Of a stretch of 41,906 bases of DNA, positions 25,635 through 34,238 are shown in pieces. The stretch is from Bacteroidales bacterium UBA1205 (lineage in GTDB: Bacteria; Bacteroidota; Bacteroidia; Bacteroidales; WCHB1-69): the NCBI GenBank assembly GCA_002309615.1, contig DBXT01000026.1:322-42227 (forward strand), read 5' to 3'. The position numbers and the translations under genes were made by a program. Each line of letters opens with the position of its first letter. Within the stretch, counting starts at the first letter, position 1. The notes beneath the pieces were generated by a model that saw only the letters and a program-made list of their open reading frames with translations, did not search any database and was not told the origin of the DNA.

Positions 25635-28600
25635 CCGTGCTGTCCGTTGCCGCAGGAGCATACGGAGGTTGCACCGTTTTATTCTTTGCTCGCTTACGCT
25701 TAGGGGTAAATAGTTCTTTATAAGAATTAAAGTCTTTGGAAAACGACAACCCTATTCCTTGGGAATATTTGGAGGTGTATTCCAACTTATCTTGTTGATT
25801 GGTAACATTAAAAGCTTTTACTTTCAGCGAACCGTCTTTGGTGATTTTATATTCTGCCGTAATATCTCCCAAAAATCTGTCGCTGTTGTCTATATCTTTT
25901 TGGTCCAAAACACCGAAGGTGGTTTTGATACTTAGTCTGTTGTTGAGGAAATTGCCGCCGACGTCCACGCTATATTCATTTTCCGCGTTGTCTTCATTGG
26001 AACGGTAGGCTACCCTCACATCCAAATTTTCGGATATAGAAGAAACCACCTTGTTGATTTGATACGATATAAGTTCACTGATAGAATAACCCAATCCGCT
26101 ACTGATAGTGCTGCCTGTAGTGTTGGCATCGGTAGCTTCAAACACACCTAAAAACAATACGGCTATCATTTGTTTTACCATCTCTTCCCTGTCGGAGGTG
26201 TCTATACTATTGTACACTATTGATTTGATGTTTTCATCGGCATCGGGCATGTTAAAACTGAAATTGAAATCGGGTTTAAGCAAATCGCCTTGCAAATACA
26301 AAATATTGTTAACCGAAACAGGGCGGTAGCTGTTTTGATTGTCTTCACCGGCTACAAGGTTGTTGATAGACACTTTGGTGGATTGCACTGCTTTTACATT
26401 CATGGTTCCTTTGGGGTCGCCTGTCCAGGATATGGTGCTTCCGTTTTGTAATTTAAAACTTCGGGTAAGCACATCCCCATAAGCAATGTTGAACACCCCG
26501 TCGGACAAGGTATACACTCCGTAAATGCGGAATCCTGCCTCCGGTGATACATTCAATTCCACGGTGCCGGAACCCCTGCCTATAATACTTCCCCCTATGG
26601 AAGGGTCAAGAAATACCCTCACCGTGGCATTAGGGGTGGCTTTTATTTTCATGTTTACCCCTATGTGCGTTTCCGAAGAAGCAGGAAGAACCTCGGTTTT
26701 TTCGGTATTGTAGTTTACAAAACTGATTACGTCGCTTTCGTTGGCGGTAGTGCTCCAATCAAACATCAACCCTATGTCGGTTTTGGGTTCGGTGAGCACA
26801 TCGGCATCTATTTGAATAATGTCTCCGGCTTGCCCTTTCATATTGATATTGCCTGTAACAAAGGCTTTTCCGTAGAACAAGTTATTGTCTTTGAGCGTGG
26901 TGTTGAGAGCTAAAGCGTTGGTGGCCCGCATGCGCAGATTCATTCCCCAGTTTCTTAATTTTTGATGGGTGACCATGCCGTTGATAGTAACAGGATTGTT
27001 ATACATGTCGCGAGCTGTCACATTGTTAAAAATAAATCCTGTATCCACAAAATTTATTTTTTGATTGTGCAAGGTGTATTCTGTTTTCAAAAAGTCTATG
27101 CCCATTACACCGGAATGCAAAGTAACTTCTCCCAATAGTTTGGCATCTTTAACAGGACCTTTAAACGAAAGGGTACCGGTACCGAACCCCTCCATTTTGT
27201 AAGCAAAGGATTTGAGATAAGGTTCCAAGGTTTTGATATTAAAATTGCGTATGTCACCGTCCAAGTCTATATATTTTTTTGCAGGATCAAAATATCCGCT
27301 GATATTGGTCAAACGATTTTCCTGGGTGGAATCGGTAAATAAATCGGCGTTGATGTATAATTTGCTGACCTGACTTCTCCAAATGGTACGGGCATTCATG
27401 AACCCCAAGGGCACATCGTTGAAATAAAAATCGGTAACGGCTATGCTTGAGCCTACGGCAAATTTTTGCTTGTTTCCCGTATTCACTATGCCTCCTTTTC
27501 CTGTGGCAATGCCTTTTAGACTGATATTGAATCGGTTGAGAAACAGATTCAACATACCGAGTTCTATATTGTTAAAATCAAATAATATGGCCTCTTCATT
27601 TTGCTTGTTGGCTTGGCTATGCATTTGCAACGACTTGTCGTTGAGTGCTCTTATGCCGAGATTGTCTATATGCAGCAATTTTGGAGAAATGGTGATACGG
27701 TTGAAAGTATCTAGCAAATACGATTCTTCATTCCATAATATAGAGCCGTTGGTTAGATTGATAAATAAATTTTTAGCATTCCAAAATCCGACTTGACCTT
27801 CCAAATAAACATCTTCCAACTTATTGATATTATTACCCGAAGCATTGGCCGAAAAGTTAATGGTGTCGTTTTGTATGGCGGAGGTTAATTTAATGTTGTT
27901 GATATCATTGACAGTGTCATTGATTTTGAATTGGAATCCGGAACCGATAGTGGTTAAATTTAATTGTTGTTTGTCGGACGAACTTTTGATGTCAATATCT
28001 CTTAAGCACATTTTTTTAATTTGTAATGTAGGAATATTGGCATCGAACAGCATTTCGTTTTGATGTTCATCTAAATAAGCGTTGAGAGTTAATCCTTTGT
28101 TAAAACCTATTTGTGGTAAAAACAAACCGAATACGGGCAGCCATTCGTCTAAATCTACAGAACAGTAAAGTGTTTGTTGTTGGTAGGGCAGTGTGTCTGC
28201 AGGCGCGGCTATGAGTGAGGGCAGGTATTGATGCAGGGTGTGTTTGCATGCCGACAAGATGTTTTTATATTGAAAATCTCCGTATATTTTAGCTTTTAAT
28301 ATATCGGAAGTAAGCAAAATATCTTGTTTGTGGTCAGTATATTGGTTGGCCGTAATATTGATATCCGGAATGGAATAATCCACCCCGTTTTCGCTATAAG
28401 TGGTTTGTGTCAGCGTAAGTCCGCCGTATAGCGAATCCAAAAATTTTCCGCTGATATCGGAGTTGATATGAGTGGATAGTTGAGCATTGGAATCGGTTCG
28501 GAAAAGTTTTAGCGTACTTAAATTGATATTATTGACATCTGCATTGATTTTATACACAGGGTCTTCTTCTGTAAAATCCACTATGCCTTGTGCGGTTATA

Positions 28601-30105
28601 TCAAAGTTGTTGTCGGAGCAAGACAGGCTGCCTGTAATAACATTGGAACGCACATTACCTTCTATGTTAATATCGCGTATGGGGATTCCTTTAAAATCAA
28701 TAGAGCTGATGTTTCCGTTTACGACGGTGTTCATGTCTTTTATTTTTGTTCCCTTGCCTTCTATACGTATGTTGCCTGTAATATCGTTTACTATGTCGGT
28801 GGGTAATAAATTTCCCAATTGCAGGTTTTGTGTTTCCACCAAGCCTGTATAAACCCATGGTTTGTCAGAAAAATCAAGTCGGGCATCACAACGGGCATCA
28901 CCCAAATTGGTGGATAATGCGGCATTGACGTTAAAATTGTTATATTTACCCGTAAAATCACCTTGGGCCGAAACGGTTTTTATTTGCTGCAGTTTGGCAG
29001 GAACGGTTATTTTTTTGCCGTGAGGCAGATTAAAAGCAAGCACATCTTTAATATTTGCATTCAATTGTCGGCAATTTACATCTATCATGGTGTTATTGAT
29101 GTCGGGCAGACCTTTAAGATGAACCTTTCCGTTAAAGCGGGTGGATGGAGTAAGGGCTACATATGCACTATCCACGTACATATCGGAAAGCGGACCTGTT
29201 ACCTTGGCATTTACATCCACCATATTGGGCATGTCTTGAAGTGCTTTTGCAAAATAGGCTAAATCGGCGGTGTTGAATTGTGAGGGATGTAATTCGGTGT
29301 TAAAACGTACTTCTTCTTCAAAATTTTTAAAACATTTGAAATTGTCAAAGTCAAAACCGAAGTCTATGTTTATATCGCTACCATTAGCGGTGACAAAACG
29401 GGTGGAATGAGCATAAATACCGTTTCTCCATAATTCCAGCCGGCCGTTGTATTCTTTTATTTCAAATCCGGAACGCTCTTTGCAGCTGAGTTCGTCAATA
29501 AAAAAATTCAAACTGTCGCCTATGATAATCATTTGTTTCATCTTGGTATTGATATTTGATAATATCATATTGCTGTAGTTCCACAGTCCGGGCACATCTT
29601 CACCCGCCTTGTTGTCGTTACGCAGGTGGTAACGACTGTTACGCATGGTTAAATGGTTGAATTTAATGACAGTTTTTTGTGTTTTAGGATGCTTGGGTTT
29701 GAAAAAATTTATAAAAAATTGCATATTGAGGTTGTCTTCTCCTTGATAAGTACGCATGTACACGTCCGCACCCTCAACATAAACATTGTTAAATTCCAAA
29801 TATTTGGATTTAAAAACAGGGAAATTCATTCTTACATAGCGGGCAGCAATGAGGTTGTTCTCTTTTTGGTCGCATATTTGTATGCCCTTTGCCACTATTT
29901 TCAGATTAAAATCAACACGTAATTGCTCTATGGTGATTTTCGTTTCCATTTTTCGGGATAATATGTTGGTGGCTTGCTTGCCCAAAAAAGTTTGTACTTG
30001 CGGTATGCAAAGCAATACTAAGAGAAGCAGAATAAAAACTATTATGCCTCCGAAAATTCTGCTAAACCATTTAGCAGTAGTGGTCGCTTTTTGCAAAAAT
30101 CCCAT
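25621..30105 (-). CDS. tamB: TamB-like translocation/assembly module protein (DUF490/AsmA-like)
   Basis: 1494 residues. An N-terminal membrane anchor (about residues 18-36, IIVFILLLLVLLCIPQV) precedes a very long, repetitive beta-strand region typical of lipid-transfer bridge proteins. The C-terminal TamB domain is evident (MKIKATPNATVRVFLDPSIG, GRGSGTVELNVSP, GVFNIAYGDVLTRSFKLQNG, then LFLGVF and LSIKTTFGVL). TamB-type proteins span the periplasm and support outer-membrane phospholipid transport or protein insertion. The C-terminus ends in a basic then Ala/Pro-rich tail (KRKRAKNKTVQPPYAP). TamA/BamA-like partners are not in the window. It has its own -7 box at 30138-30145 and overlaps purN at the 3' end by 14 nt. 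Confidence 0.9.
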   Translation of the reverse strand: MGFLQKATTTAKWFSRIFGGIIVFILLLLVLLCIPQVQTFLGKQATNILSRKMETKITIEQLRVDFNLKIVAKGIQICDQKENNLIAARYVRMNFPVFKSKYLEFNNVYVEGADVYMRTYQGEDNLNMQFFINFFKPKHPKTQKTVIKFNHLTMRNSRYHLRNDNKAGEDVPGLWNYSNMILSNINTKMKQMIIIGDSLNFFIDELSCKERSGFEIKEYNGRLELWRNGIYAHSTRFVTANGSDINIDFGFDFDNFKCFKNFEEEVRFNTELHPSQFNTADLAYFAKALQDMPNMVDVNAKVTGPLSDMYVDSAYVALTPSTRFNGKVHLKGLPDINNTMIDVNCRQLNANIKDVLAFNLPHGKKITVPAKLQQIKTVSAQGDFTGKYNNFNVNAALSTNLGDARCDARLDFSDKPWVYTGLVETQNLQLGNLLPTDIVNDITGNIRIEGKGTKIKDMNTVVNGNISSIDFKGIPIRDINIEGNVRSNVITGSLSCSDNNFDITAQGIVDFTEEDPVYKINADVNNINLSTLKLFRTDSNAQLSTHINSDISGKFLDSLYGGLTLTQTTYSENGVDYSIPDINITANQYTDHKQDILLTSDILKAKIYGDFQYKNILSACKHTLHQYLPSLIAAPADTLPYQQQTLYCSVDLDEWLPVFGLFLPQIGFNKGLTLNAYLDEHQNEMLFDANIPTLQIKKMCLRDIDIKSSSDKQQLNLTTIGSGFQFKINDTVNDINNIKLTSAIQNDTINFSANASGNNINKLEDVYLEGQVGFWNAKNLFINLTNGSILWNEESYLLDTFNRITISPKLLHIDNLGIRALNDKSLQMHSQANKQNEEAILFDFNNIELGMLNLFLNRFNISLKGIATGKGGIVNTGNKQKFAVGSSIAVTDFYFNDVPLGFMNARTIWRSQVSKLYINADLFTDSTQENRLTNISGYFDPAKKYIDLDGDIRNFNIKTLEPYLKSFAYKMEGFGTGTLSFKGPVKDAKLLGEVTLHSGVMGIDFLKTEYTLHNQKINFVDTGFIFNNVTARDMYNNPVTINGMVTHQKLRNWGMNLRMRATNALALNTTLKDNNLFYGKAFVTGNINMKGQAGDIIQIDADVLTEPKTDIGLMFDWSTTANESDVISFVNYNTEKTEVLPASSETHIGVNMKIKATPNATVRVFLDPSIGGSIIGRGSGTVELNVSPEAGFRIYGVYTLSDGVFNIAYGDVLTRSFKLQNGSTISWTGDPKGTMNVKAVQSTKVSINNLVAGEDNQNSYRPVSVNNILYLQGDLLKPDFNFSFNMPDADENIKSIVYNSIDTSDREEMVKQMIAVLFLGVFEATDANTTGSTISSGLGYSISELISYQINKVVSSISENLDVRVAYRSNEDNAENEYSVDVGGNFLNNRLSIKTTFGVLDQKDIDNSDRFLGDITAEYKITKDGSLKVKAFNVTNQQDKLEYTSKYSQGIGLSFSKDFNSYKELFTPKRKRAKNKTVQPPYAPAATDSTAIVP

Positions 30106-30137
30106 ATTTAGCCCAAAATACTATAAATATAATTTTA

Positions 30138-30145
30138 CAAAAGTA
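30138..30145 (-). promoter_or_regulatory. Probable -7 box for tamB
   Basis: TACTTTTG on the minus strand, 32 nt before the ATG at 30105. Confidence 0.5.
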
Positions 30146-30307
30146 AAATAAAATTTTTTTAATCTGTCTTCACTTTTTTTTTAATATCAACGGGTTATTG
30201 TTTATTTCTTGGAAGAAGGCAAAACACCCCGTTTATCATTCTTTCTGCATTATTCATGCCAGTGACAGTGCGGAAAACCATAATTTGTTTATTTTTTTCT
30301 TTTACCC

Positions 30308-30338
30308 TTGTTTAACATTACCTTTTTTGTTACCTTTG
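30308..30338 (+). promoter_or_regulatory. Promoter of the 30361 gene with -33 and -7 elements
   Basis: TTG at 30308-30310 and TACCTTTG at 30331-30338 are separated by 20 nt, matching the Bacteroidota -33/-7 arrangement. The ATG is 22 nt downstream. Confidence 0.65.
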
Positions 30339-30360
30339 CACTCTTTATTTTTTATGTTGA

Positions 30361-31470
30361 ATGAGTAGTATGAAATTTTGGAACAATTTGACATTCAAAC
30401 AGAAAATTTATCAATTGTGCATGCACGCTTTTGCCTTGTTCGGCATGGCGGTGTTGGCAGCATGGATATTGTACCAATCGGGCGTAAGCAACAATAGCGG
30501 CGGGGCCGATAAGAATAATCGTTATTTAGCAGACTATAAGCATTCAAGTGTTGCCGGTGCGTCACAAGGGCATTTGAATATGGACTGTTATCTGGATTTG
30601 GTGTTGATGAGCAAAATGTATCCCCAAAATGCGGAATTGATATATCAGGCTGATAAATATGGTCATCATCCTCAAGCCCTTAGTCGCATGGTGTATGCCG
30701 CCAATTTGTATTTGCAGAGCGATACCAATGCAGAACAATACAATGCCGCAAGGTCGCAAATAGCCAGAATTTATAATCAGTATCAAGTAAGGACACAAGA
30801 AGAAAACATTATTCCATGGATGAACGATAGCAATTGGGCGGTGTTGAAAGATGCATTGGCAAGAGACAGTGCCGCTATCCGTCAGGCGGCAAAGCTTACC
30901 GGTGTGGACGCCCGTTTAATAGTAGGGTGTACGGTGGGAGAGCAATTGCGATTGTTTAACACCAAAAGAGAACAGATAAAACGTTATTTAGGACCGGTGG
31001 CCATGACGGTGCAATCACAATTTTCTTATGGTATCAACGGCATAAAAGAAGCCACAGCCATAAAAGTGGAAAAGCATTTAAAAGATTCCGCTTCTCCTTT
31101 CTATATGGGTCCTCAATATGCTCATATTTTGGATTTCTCCACCGAAGATACCACCGAAGAACGAAAGGCACGCCTTACCGATTGGCACCATCATTTGTAT
31201 TCGTATATTTACACGGCATGTGTGCTCAAACAAACCATGTTGCAGTGGAAACGTGCGGGCTACGATATTTCGGACCGGCCGGAAATATTGTTCACCTTGT
31301 TTAATTTAGGCTTCAATGCCTCCAAGCCTCATGCCGATCCGCAATGCGGAGGCGCCAATATTGAAGTTAACAATAGGATGTATACCTTCGGAGGCTTGGG
31401 TTACGATTTCTTTTATTCCGGAGAATTGGCACAAATTTACCCTATGAACGTACATTTGTTTACCGATTAA
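30361..31470 (+). CDS. Membrane-anchored protein of unknown function, possibly lysozyme-like
   Basis: 369 residues. A short cytoplasmic N-terminus and one membrane segment (about residues 20-42) put most of the protein in the periplasm. The helical body contains AAKLTGVDARLIVGCTVGEQ, then YLGPVAMTVQSQFSYGINGI and KVEKHLKDSASPFYMGPQYA. The segment around VGEQ resembles the catalytic-Glu helix of lysozyme-like lytic transglycosylases, and the rest recalls uncharacterised DUF1402-type proteins; both are tentative. It is followed after 10 nt by another exported protein gene, so the two are probably one operon. An ATG at codon 4 is an alternative start. I cannot assign a reaction. Confidence 0.6.
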   Translation: MSSMKFWNNLTFKQKIYQLCMHAFALFGMAVLAAWILYQSGVSNNSGGADKNNRYLADYKHSSVAGASQGHLNMDCYLDLVLMSKMYPQNAELIYQADKYGHHPQALSRMVYAANLYLQSDTNAEQYNAARSQIARIYNQYQVRTQEENIIPWMNDSNWAVLKDALARDSAAIRQAAKLTGVDARLIVGCTVGEQLRLFNTKREQIKRYLGPVAMTVQSQFSYGINGIKEATAIKVEKHLKDSASPFYMGPQYAHILDFSTEDTTEERKARLTDWHHHLYSYIYTACVLKQTMLQWKRAGYDISDRPEILFTLFNLGFNASKPHADPQCGGANIEVNNRMYTFGGLGYDFFYSGELAQIYPMNVHLFTD

Positions 31471-31480
31471 TGCCAGGCCT

Positions 31481-32200
31481 ATGAAAAAACGTTATGTTTA
31501 CCTTGTTTTGTTGTTGCTGTTTGCTGTGTGTGCAGCAGGCAGGTTACATCGTGACATCACCCCCGTAGACCCCGTAAGAGTGGATTCCACTGCCGAATTG
31601 ATGATATATTATCCCTCCTATGACGGCATACGATTGGTATGCGGAAAAATGCCTTACGAAGACAGCACTGTGGTGCTTTGTGCAGAAGCGGCCTATACAC
31701 ATGCCATTATGCGTAAATTTTCGCATAGCAATATAGACGGCGACCATGTAAGCGACGGGGTGCGATACAACGGTGCTCAATGTCAGGACAATACGGGTTG
31801 GTTCGTGTATTATCGTCAGCAATGGATGTTTGTTAACGATACCGTTTCAGCCTGCTTGGATAGTGCGGCAACGGACAGTTGCGGCATGGGCTTCGGACAA
31901 AGTATGGTGATATACCAAAAAAACATAGTAAAACCGGTTCGCAATGTTAAACAGGTTACCCATTTTCGTTGTTTGTGCGAAAAAGAAGGGCAGTTGTGCA
32001 TTATAGACAGTAAAGACACCACCACTTTCGGCCATTTTATCTACCTTTTGGCAGCCTATGGTGTAGATAACGCCATCTATTTGGATATGGGCAGGGGTTG
32101 GAACCACTCTTGGTACCGGCGTGCCGACGGAAGTTTGGTGGAAATATTCCCTAAAAGACATCCCTTTTGCACCAATTGGATAGCTTTTGTGCGGAAATAA
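31481..32200 (+). CDS. Exported protein of unknown function, possibly phosphodiester-glycosidase-like
   Basis: 239 residues with a signal peptide or N-terminal anchor (hydrophobic about 6-20, then AAGRLHRD). The mature part is rich in Cys (VVLCAEAAYT, CQDNTG, DSCGMGFGQSM, FRCLCEKEGQLCI). The C-terminus has AIYLDMGRGWNHSWYRRADG and PFCTNWIAFV. The LDMG-x-GW segment resembles the conserved 'LDGGGS' region of NAGPA/phosphodiester glycosidase (DUF2233) proteins, but the match is weak and catalytic residues were not verified. Its gene lies 10 nt behind the membrane-anchored 30361 protein, suggesting a shared envelope role. The function is unknown. Confidence 0.55.
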   Translation: MKKRYVYLVLLLLFAVCAAGRLHRDITPVDPVRVDSTAELMIYYPSYDGIRLVCGKMPYEDSTVVLCAEAAYTHAIMRKFSHSNIDGDHVSDGVRYNGAQCQDNTGWFVYYRQQWMFVNDTVSACLDSAATDSCGMGFGQSMVIYQKNIVKPVRNVKQVTHFRCLCEKEGQLCIIDSKDTTTFGHFIYLLAAYGVDNAIYLDMGRGWNHSWYRRADGSLVEIFPKRHPFCTNWIAFVRK

Positions 32201-32350
32201 TCCGGATAAACCGGTTGGTTTTACAAAAATATCAACATCCAATGGTGGAAAAACGGGTGAAAAATGCCCCTAAAAGACAGCATAAACAACAAATATACAG
32301 TATTATGCAAAAAAAATTAAGAAACATGAATTTGTTAACAAAAAAAATGC

Positions 32351-32358
32351 TACCTTTG
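32351..32358 (+). promoter_or_regulatory. Probable -7 box for the rpsF-rpsR-rplI operon
   Basis: TACCTTTG, 44 nt before the rpsF ATG. The leader that would follow is nearly all A and T and shows no structured S6:S18-binding element. Confidence 0.6.
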
Positions 32359-32402
32359 CATCCTAATTTTTATAAAAATAATTAATACAAAAACAATAAT
32401 TT

Positions 32403-32756
32403 ATGACAAATCAGTACGAAGCTGTTTTCATTATGACTCCCGTTTTGTCTGAAGATCAGATGAAGGAAACAGCACAAAAATTTGAGAAAATCATCCTCGA
32501 TAATGGCGGGGAGATAGTACACCAAGAAAATTGGGGTATGAGAAAATTAGCTTACCCTATTAAAAAGAAATCATCAGGGTTTTATCACTTGTTTGAATTC
32601 AAATCGGAACCGAGTTTTGTAAAAGAATTTGAAATTCAGCTTAAACGTGATGAAAGAATTATGCGTTATTTAACTGTTTCTTTGGATAAAGATGCCATTG
32701 AATACAATAAAAGACGTCGTGAAGGTAAAACCAATAAAACTAACGAACAGGAGTAA
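32403..32756 (+). CDS. rpsF: Small ribosomal subunit protein S6
   Basis: 117 residues. Typical S6 start NQYEAVFIMTPVLSEDQMKE, then ENWGMRKLAYPIKKKSSGFY and FEIQLKRDERIMRYLTVSLD. The charged C-terminal tail (KRRREGKTNKTNEQE) is common. S6 pairs with S18 on the 30S platform, and rpsR follows 5 nt downstream. First gene of rpsF-rpsR-rplI. Confidence 0.98.
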   Translation: MTNQYEAVFIMTPVLSEDQMKETAQKFEKIILDNGGEIVHQENWGMRKLAYPIKKKSSGFYHLFEFKSEPSFVKEFEIQLKRDERIMRYLTVSLDKDAIEYNKRRREGKTNKTNEQE

Positions 32757-32761
32757 GAGTT

Positions 32762-33040
32762 ATGGCACAAGCAAATACAGACATCAGATATCTCACCCCG
32801 ATAGCGGTAGATATAAAAAAGAAGAAATATTGCCGTTTTAAAAAGTTAGGCATTAAGTATATTGATTACAAAGATGCTCAATATTTATTGAGATTTGTAA
32901 ACGATCAAGGCAAAATATTACCTCGTCGTCTTACCGGTACTTCTTTGAAATATCAAAAGAAAGTGGCTCAAGCTATCAAAAGAGCTCGCCATATAGCTAT
33001 ACTTCCTTATGTAGGTGATAATTTAAAAGATAATAAATAG
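32762..33040 (+). CDS. rpsR: Small ribosomal subunit protein S18
   Basis: 92 residues. Contains KKKYCRFKKLGIKYIDYKDA, then GKILPRRLTGTSLKYQKKVA and QAIKRARHIAILPYV, the canonical S18 core with its RNA-binding RRLTGTS-type segment. It follows rpsF by 5 nt and precedes rplI by 11 nt. An AGGAG lies shortly before its ATG, in the end of rpsF, so Shine-Dalgarno use is plausible here. Confidence 0.98.
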   Translation: MAQANTDIRYLTPIAVDIKKKKYCRFKKLGIKYIDYKDAQYLLRFVNDQGKILPRRLTGTSLKYQKKVAQAIKRARHIAILPYVGDNLKDNK

Positions 33041-33041
33041 T

Positions 33042-33047
33042 AGGAGG
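33042..33047 (+). promoter_or_regulatory. Strong Shine-Dalgarno sequence before rplI
   Basis: AGGAGG ends 4 nt before the rplI ATG at 33052. Strong SD sites are rare in this window. Confidence 0.6.
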
Positions 33048-33051
33048 GGTT

Positions 33052-33498
33052 ATGGAAATAATATTAATACAAGACGTAGCCAATTTAGGCTTTGAAAATG
33101 ACATCGTTACTGTAAAAAACGGTTATGCACGTAACTTTTTGTTTCCGCAAAAATTAGCTGTTCCTGCTACAGAATCCAATCGCAAAGTGTTGGCAGAAAA
33201 CCTTAAACAAAAAGCACATAAATTAGCCCAACAAAAAAGTGATGCAGAAGCAATGGCAGCCAAATTGAACGATATCAATGTGGAAGTAAAAGTAAAAGCC
33301 TCTGCAGAAGGCAGTGTTTATGGTTCTGTTACCGCTCAACAAGTGGCAGATGCTTTAAAAGAAGCTTATCAAATAGAATTAGATCGTAAAAAAATCAGCC
33401 TTCCGGGTACTATCAAGGAATTAGGCCAGTTCAAAGTGGCTGTTCCTTTGCACAAAGAAGTAAAAGCTGAATTTAATTTGAATGTAGTGGCAGAATAA
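33052..33498 (+). CDS. rplI: Large ribosomal subunit protein bL9
   Basis: 148 residues. The N-domain has MEIILIQDVANLGFENDIVT and the L9 signature VKNGYARNFLFPQKLAVPAT. A long linking helix (LKQKAHKLAQQKSDAEAMAA) joins a C-domain with SAEGSVYGSVTAQQVADALK. L9 binds 23S rRNA near the L1 stalk. Last gene of the S6-S18-L9 operon, followed by a terminator. Confidence 0.98.
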   Translation: MEIILIQDVANLGFENDIVTVKNGYARNFLFPQKLAVPATESNRKVLAENLKQKAHKLAQQKSDAEAMAAKLNDINVEVKVKASAEGSVYGSVTAQQVADALKEAYQIELDRKKISLPGTIKELGQFKVAVPLHKEVKAEFNLNVVAE

Positions 33499-33522
33499 TC
33501 GTCCGCTTCATTTCATACCTTT

Positions 33523-33552
33523 AAAAAAGAGCATTCTGGTGCTCTTTTTTTT
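33523..33552 (+). terminator. Intrinsic terminator after rplI
   Basis: An A-tract plus GAGCA and TGCTC pair around a short loop, followed by a run of T (33545-33552). It closes the ribosomal operon before adk. Confidence 0.8.
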
Positions 33553-33569
33553 ATGTTAATAAAAAATGC

Positions 33570-33577
33570 TATCTTTG
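33570..33577 (+). promoter_or_regulatory. Probable -7 box for adk
   Basis: TATCTTTG, 40 nt upstream of the adk ATG at 33618 and just after the rplI terminator. Confidence 0.6.
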
Positions 33578-33617
33578 CCATATAATAATAAAAGTATAAT
33601 TAGTAATAAATATCAGC

Positions 33618-34193
33618 ATGTTGAATATAGCTTTATTCGGTCCTCCGGGTTCAGGGAAGGGTACACAATCAAAATTCATTATAGATAAATATAGTTTGAC
33701 ATATATTTCCACAGGAGATATTTTACGCGAACACATATCTCGGCAAACAACATTAGGCTTACAAGCCAAACAATTAATCGACCAAGGGCATTTGGTGCCC
33801 GATGAACTGGTGGTGAAATTGATAGAAGAAAAATTGAATAATGCCGCCAAGACAAACGGTTTTTTGTTTGACGGTTTTCCCCGCACCTGTTCCCAGGCAA
33901 AAATATTGGAACAGATATTAGCGGCACGCCGTCTGAATTTGAATGCAATGGTAAGTTTGGAGGTGCCTCAGGCAGAACTTGTACAGCGTTTGTTGGACAG
34001 AGCTAAAGTGCAAGGCAGAAGTGATGATACCAAAGAAGTGATAGAAGCCCGCTTTAAGGAATATGCCTCCAAAACCATGCCCGTAATAGATTTTTACAAG
34101 GCTTTGAACAAATACCATCCCGTTAACGGTGTGGGAACTTTGGATGAGGTGTTTGTAAGAATACAACAAGTGCTGGACGCCTTTGAAAAATAG
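33618..34193 (+). CDS. adk: Adenylate kinase (short-LID form)
   Basis: 191 residues. P-loop GPPGSGKGTQSKFIIDKY, then ISTGDILREHISRQT (AMP site), DELVVKLIEEKL, DGFPRTCSQAKILEQIL with the conserved Arg, and LDRAKVQGRSDDTKEVIEAR. The long zinc-type LID insert is absent, as in the short adenylate kinases usual in Bacteroidota. It interconverts ATP + AMP and 2 ADP in the cytoplasm. It has its own promoter between the rplI terminator and the ATG; a flavodoxin-domain lipoprotein gene follows closely. Confidence 0.97.
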   Translation: MLNIALFGPPGSGKGTQSKFIIDKYSLTYISTGDILREHISRQTTLGLQAKQLIDQGHLVPDELVVKLIEEKLNNAAKTNGFLFDGFPRTCSQAKILEQILAARRLNLNAMVSLEVPQAELVQRLLDRAKVQGRSDDTKEVIEARFKEYASKTMPVIDFYKALNKYHPVNGVGTLDEVFVRIQQVLDAFEK

Positions 34194-34238
34194 GAACATA
34201 GAATTTTACTAAAAATGGTTAACAAAACAAATAGCAAG

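Noticed and set aside
32359..32402. Possible S6:S18 autoregulatory leader before rpsF
   Set aside because: The leader after the -7 box is almost only A and T and lacks the structured stem with a CCG bulge known from other phyla.
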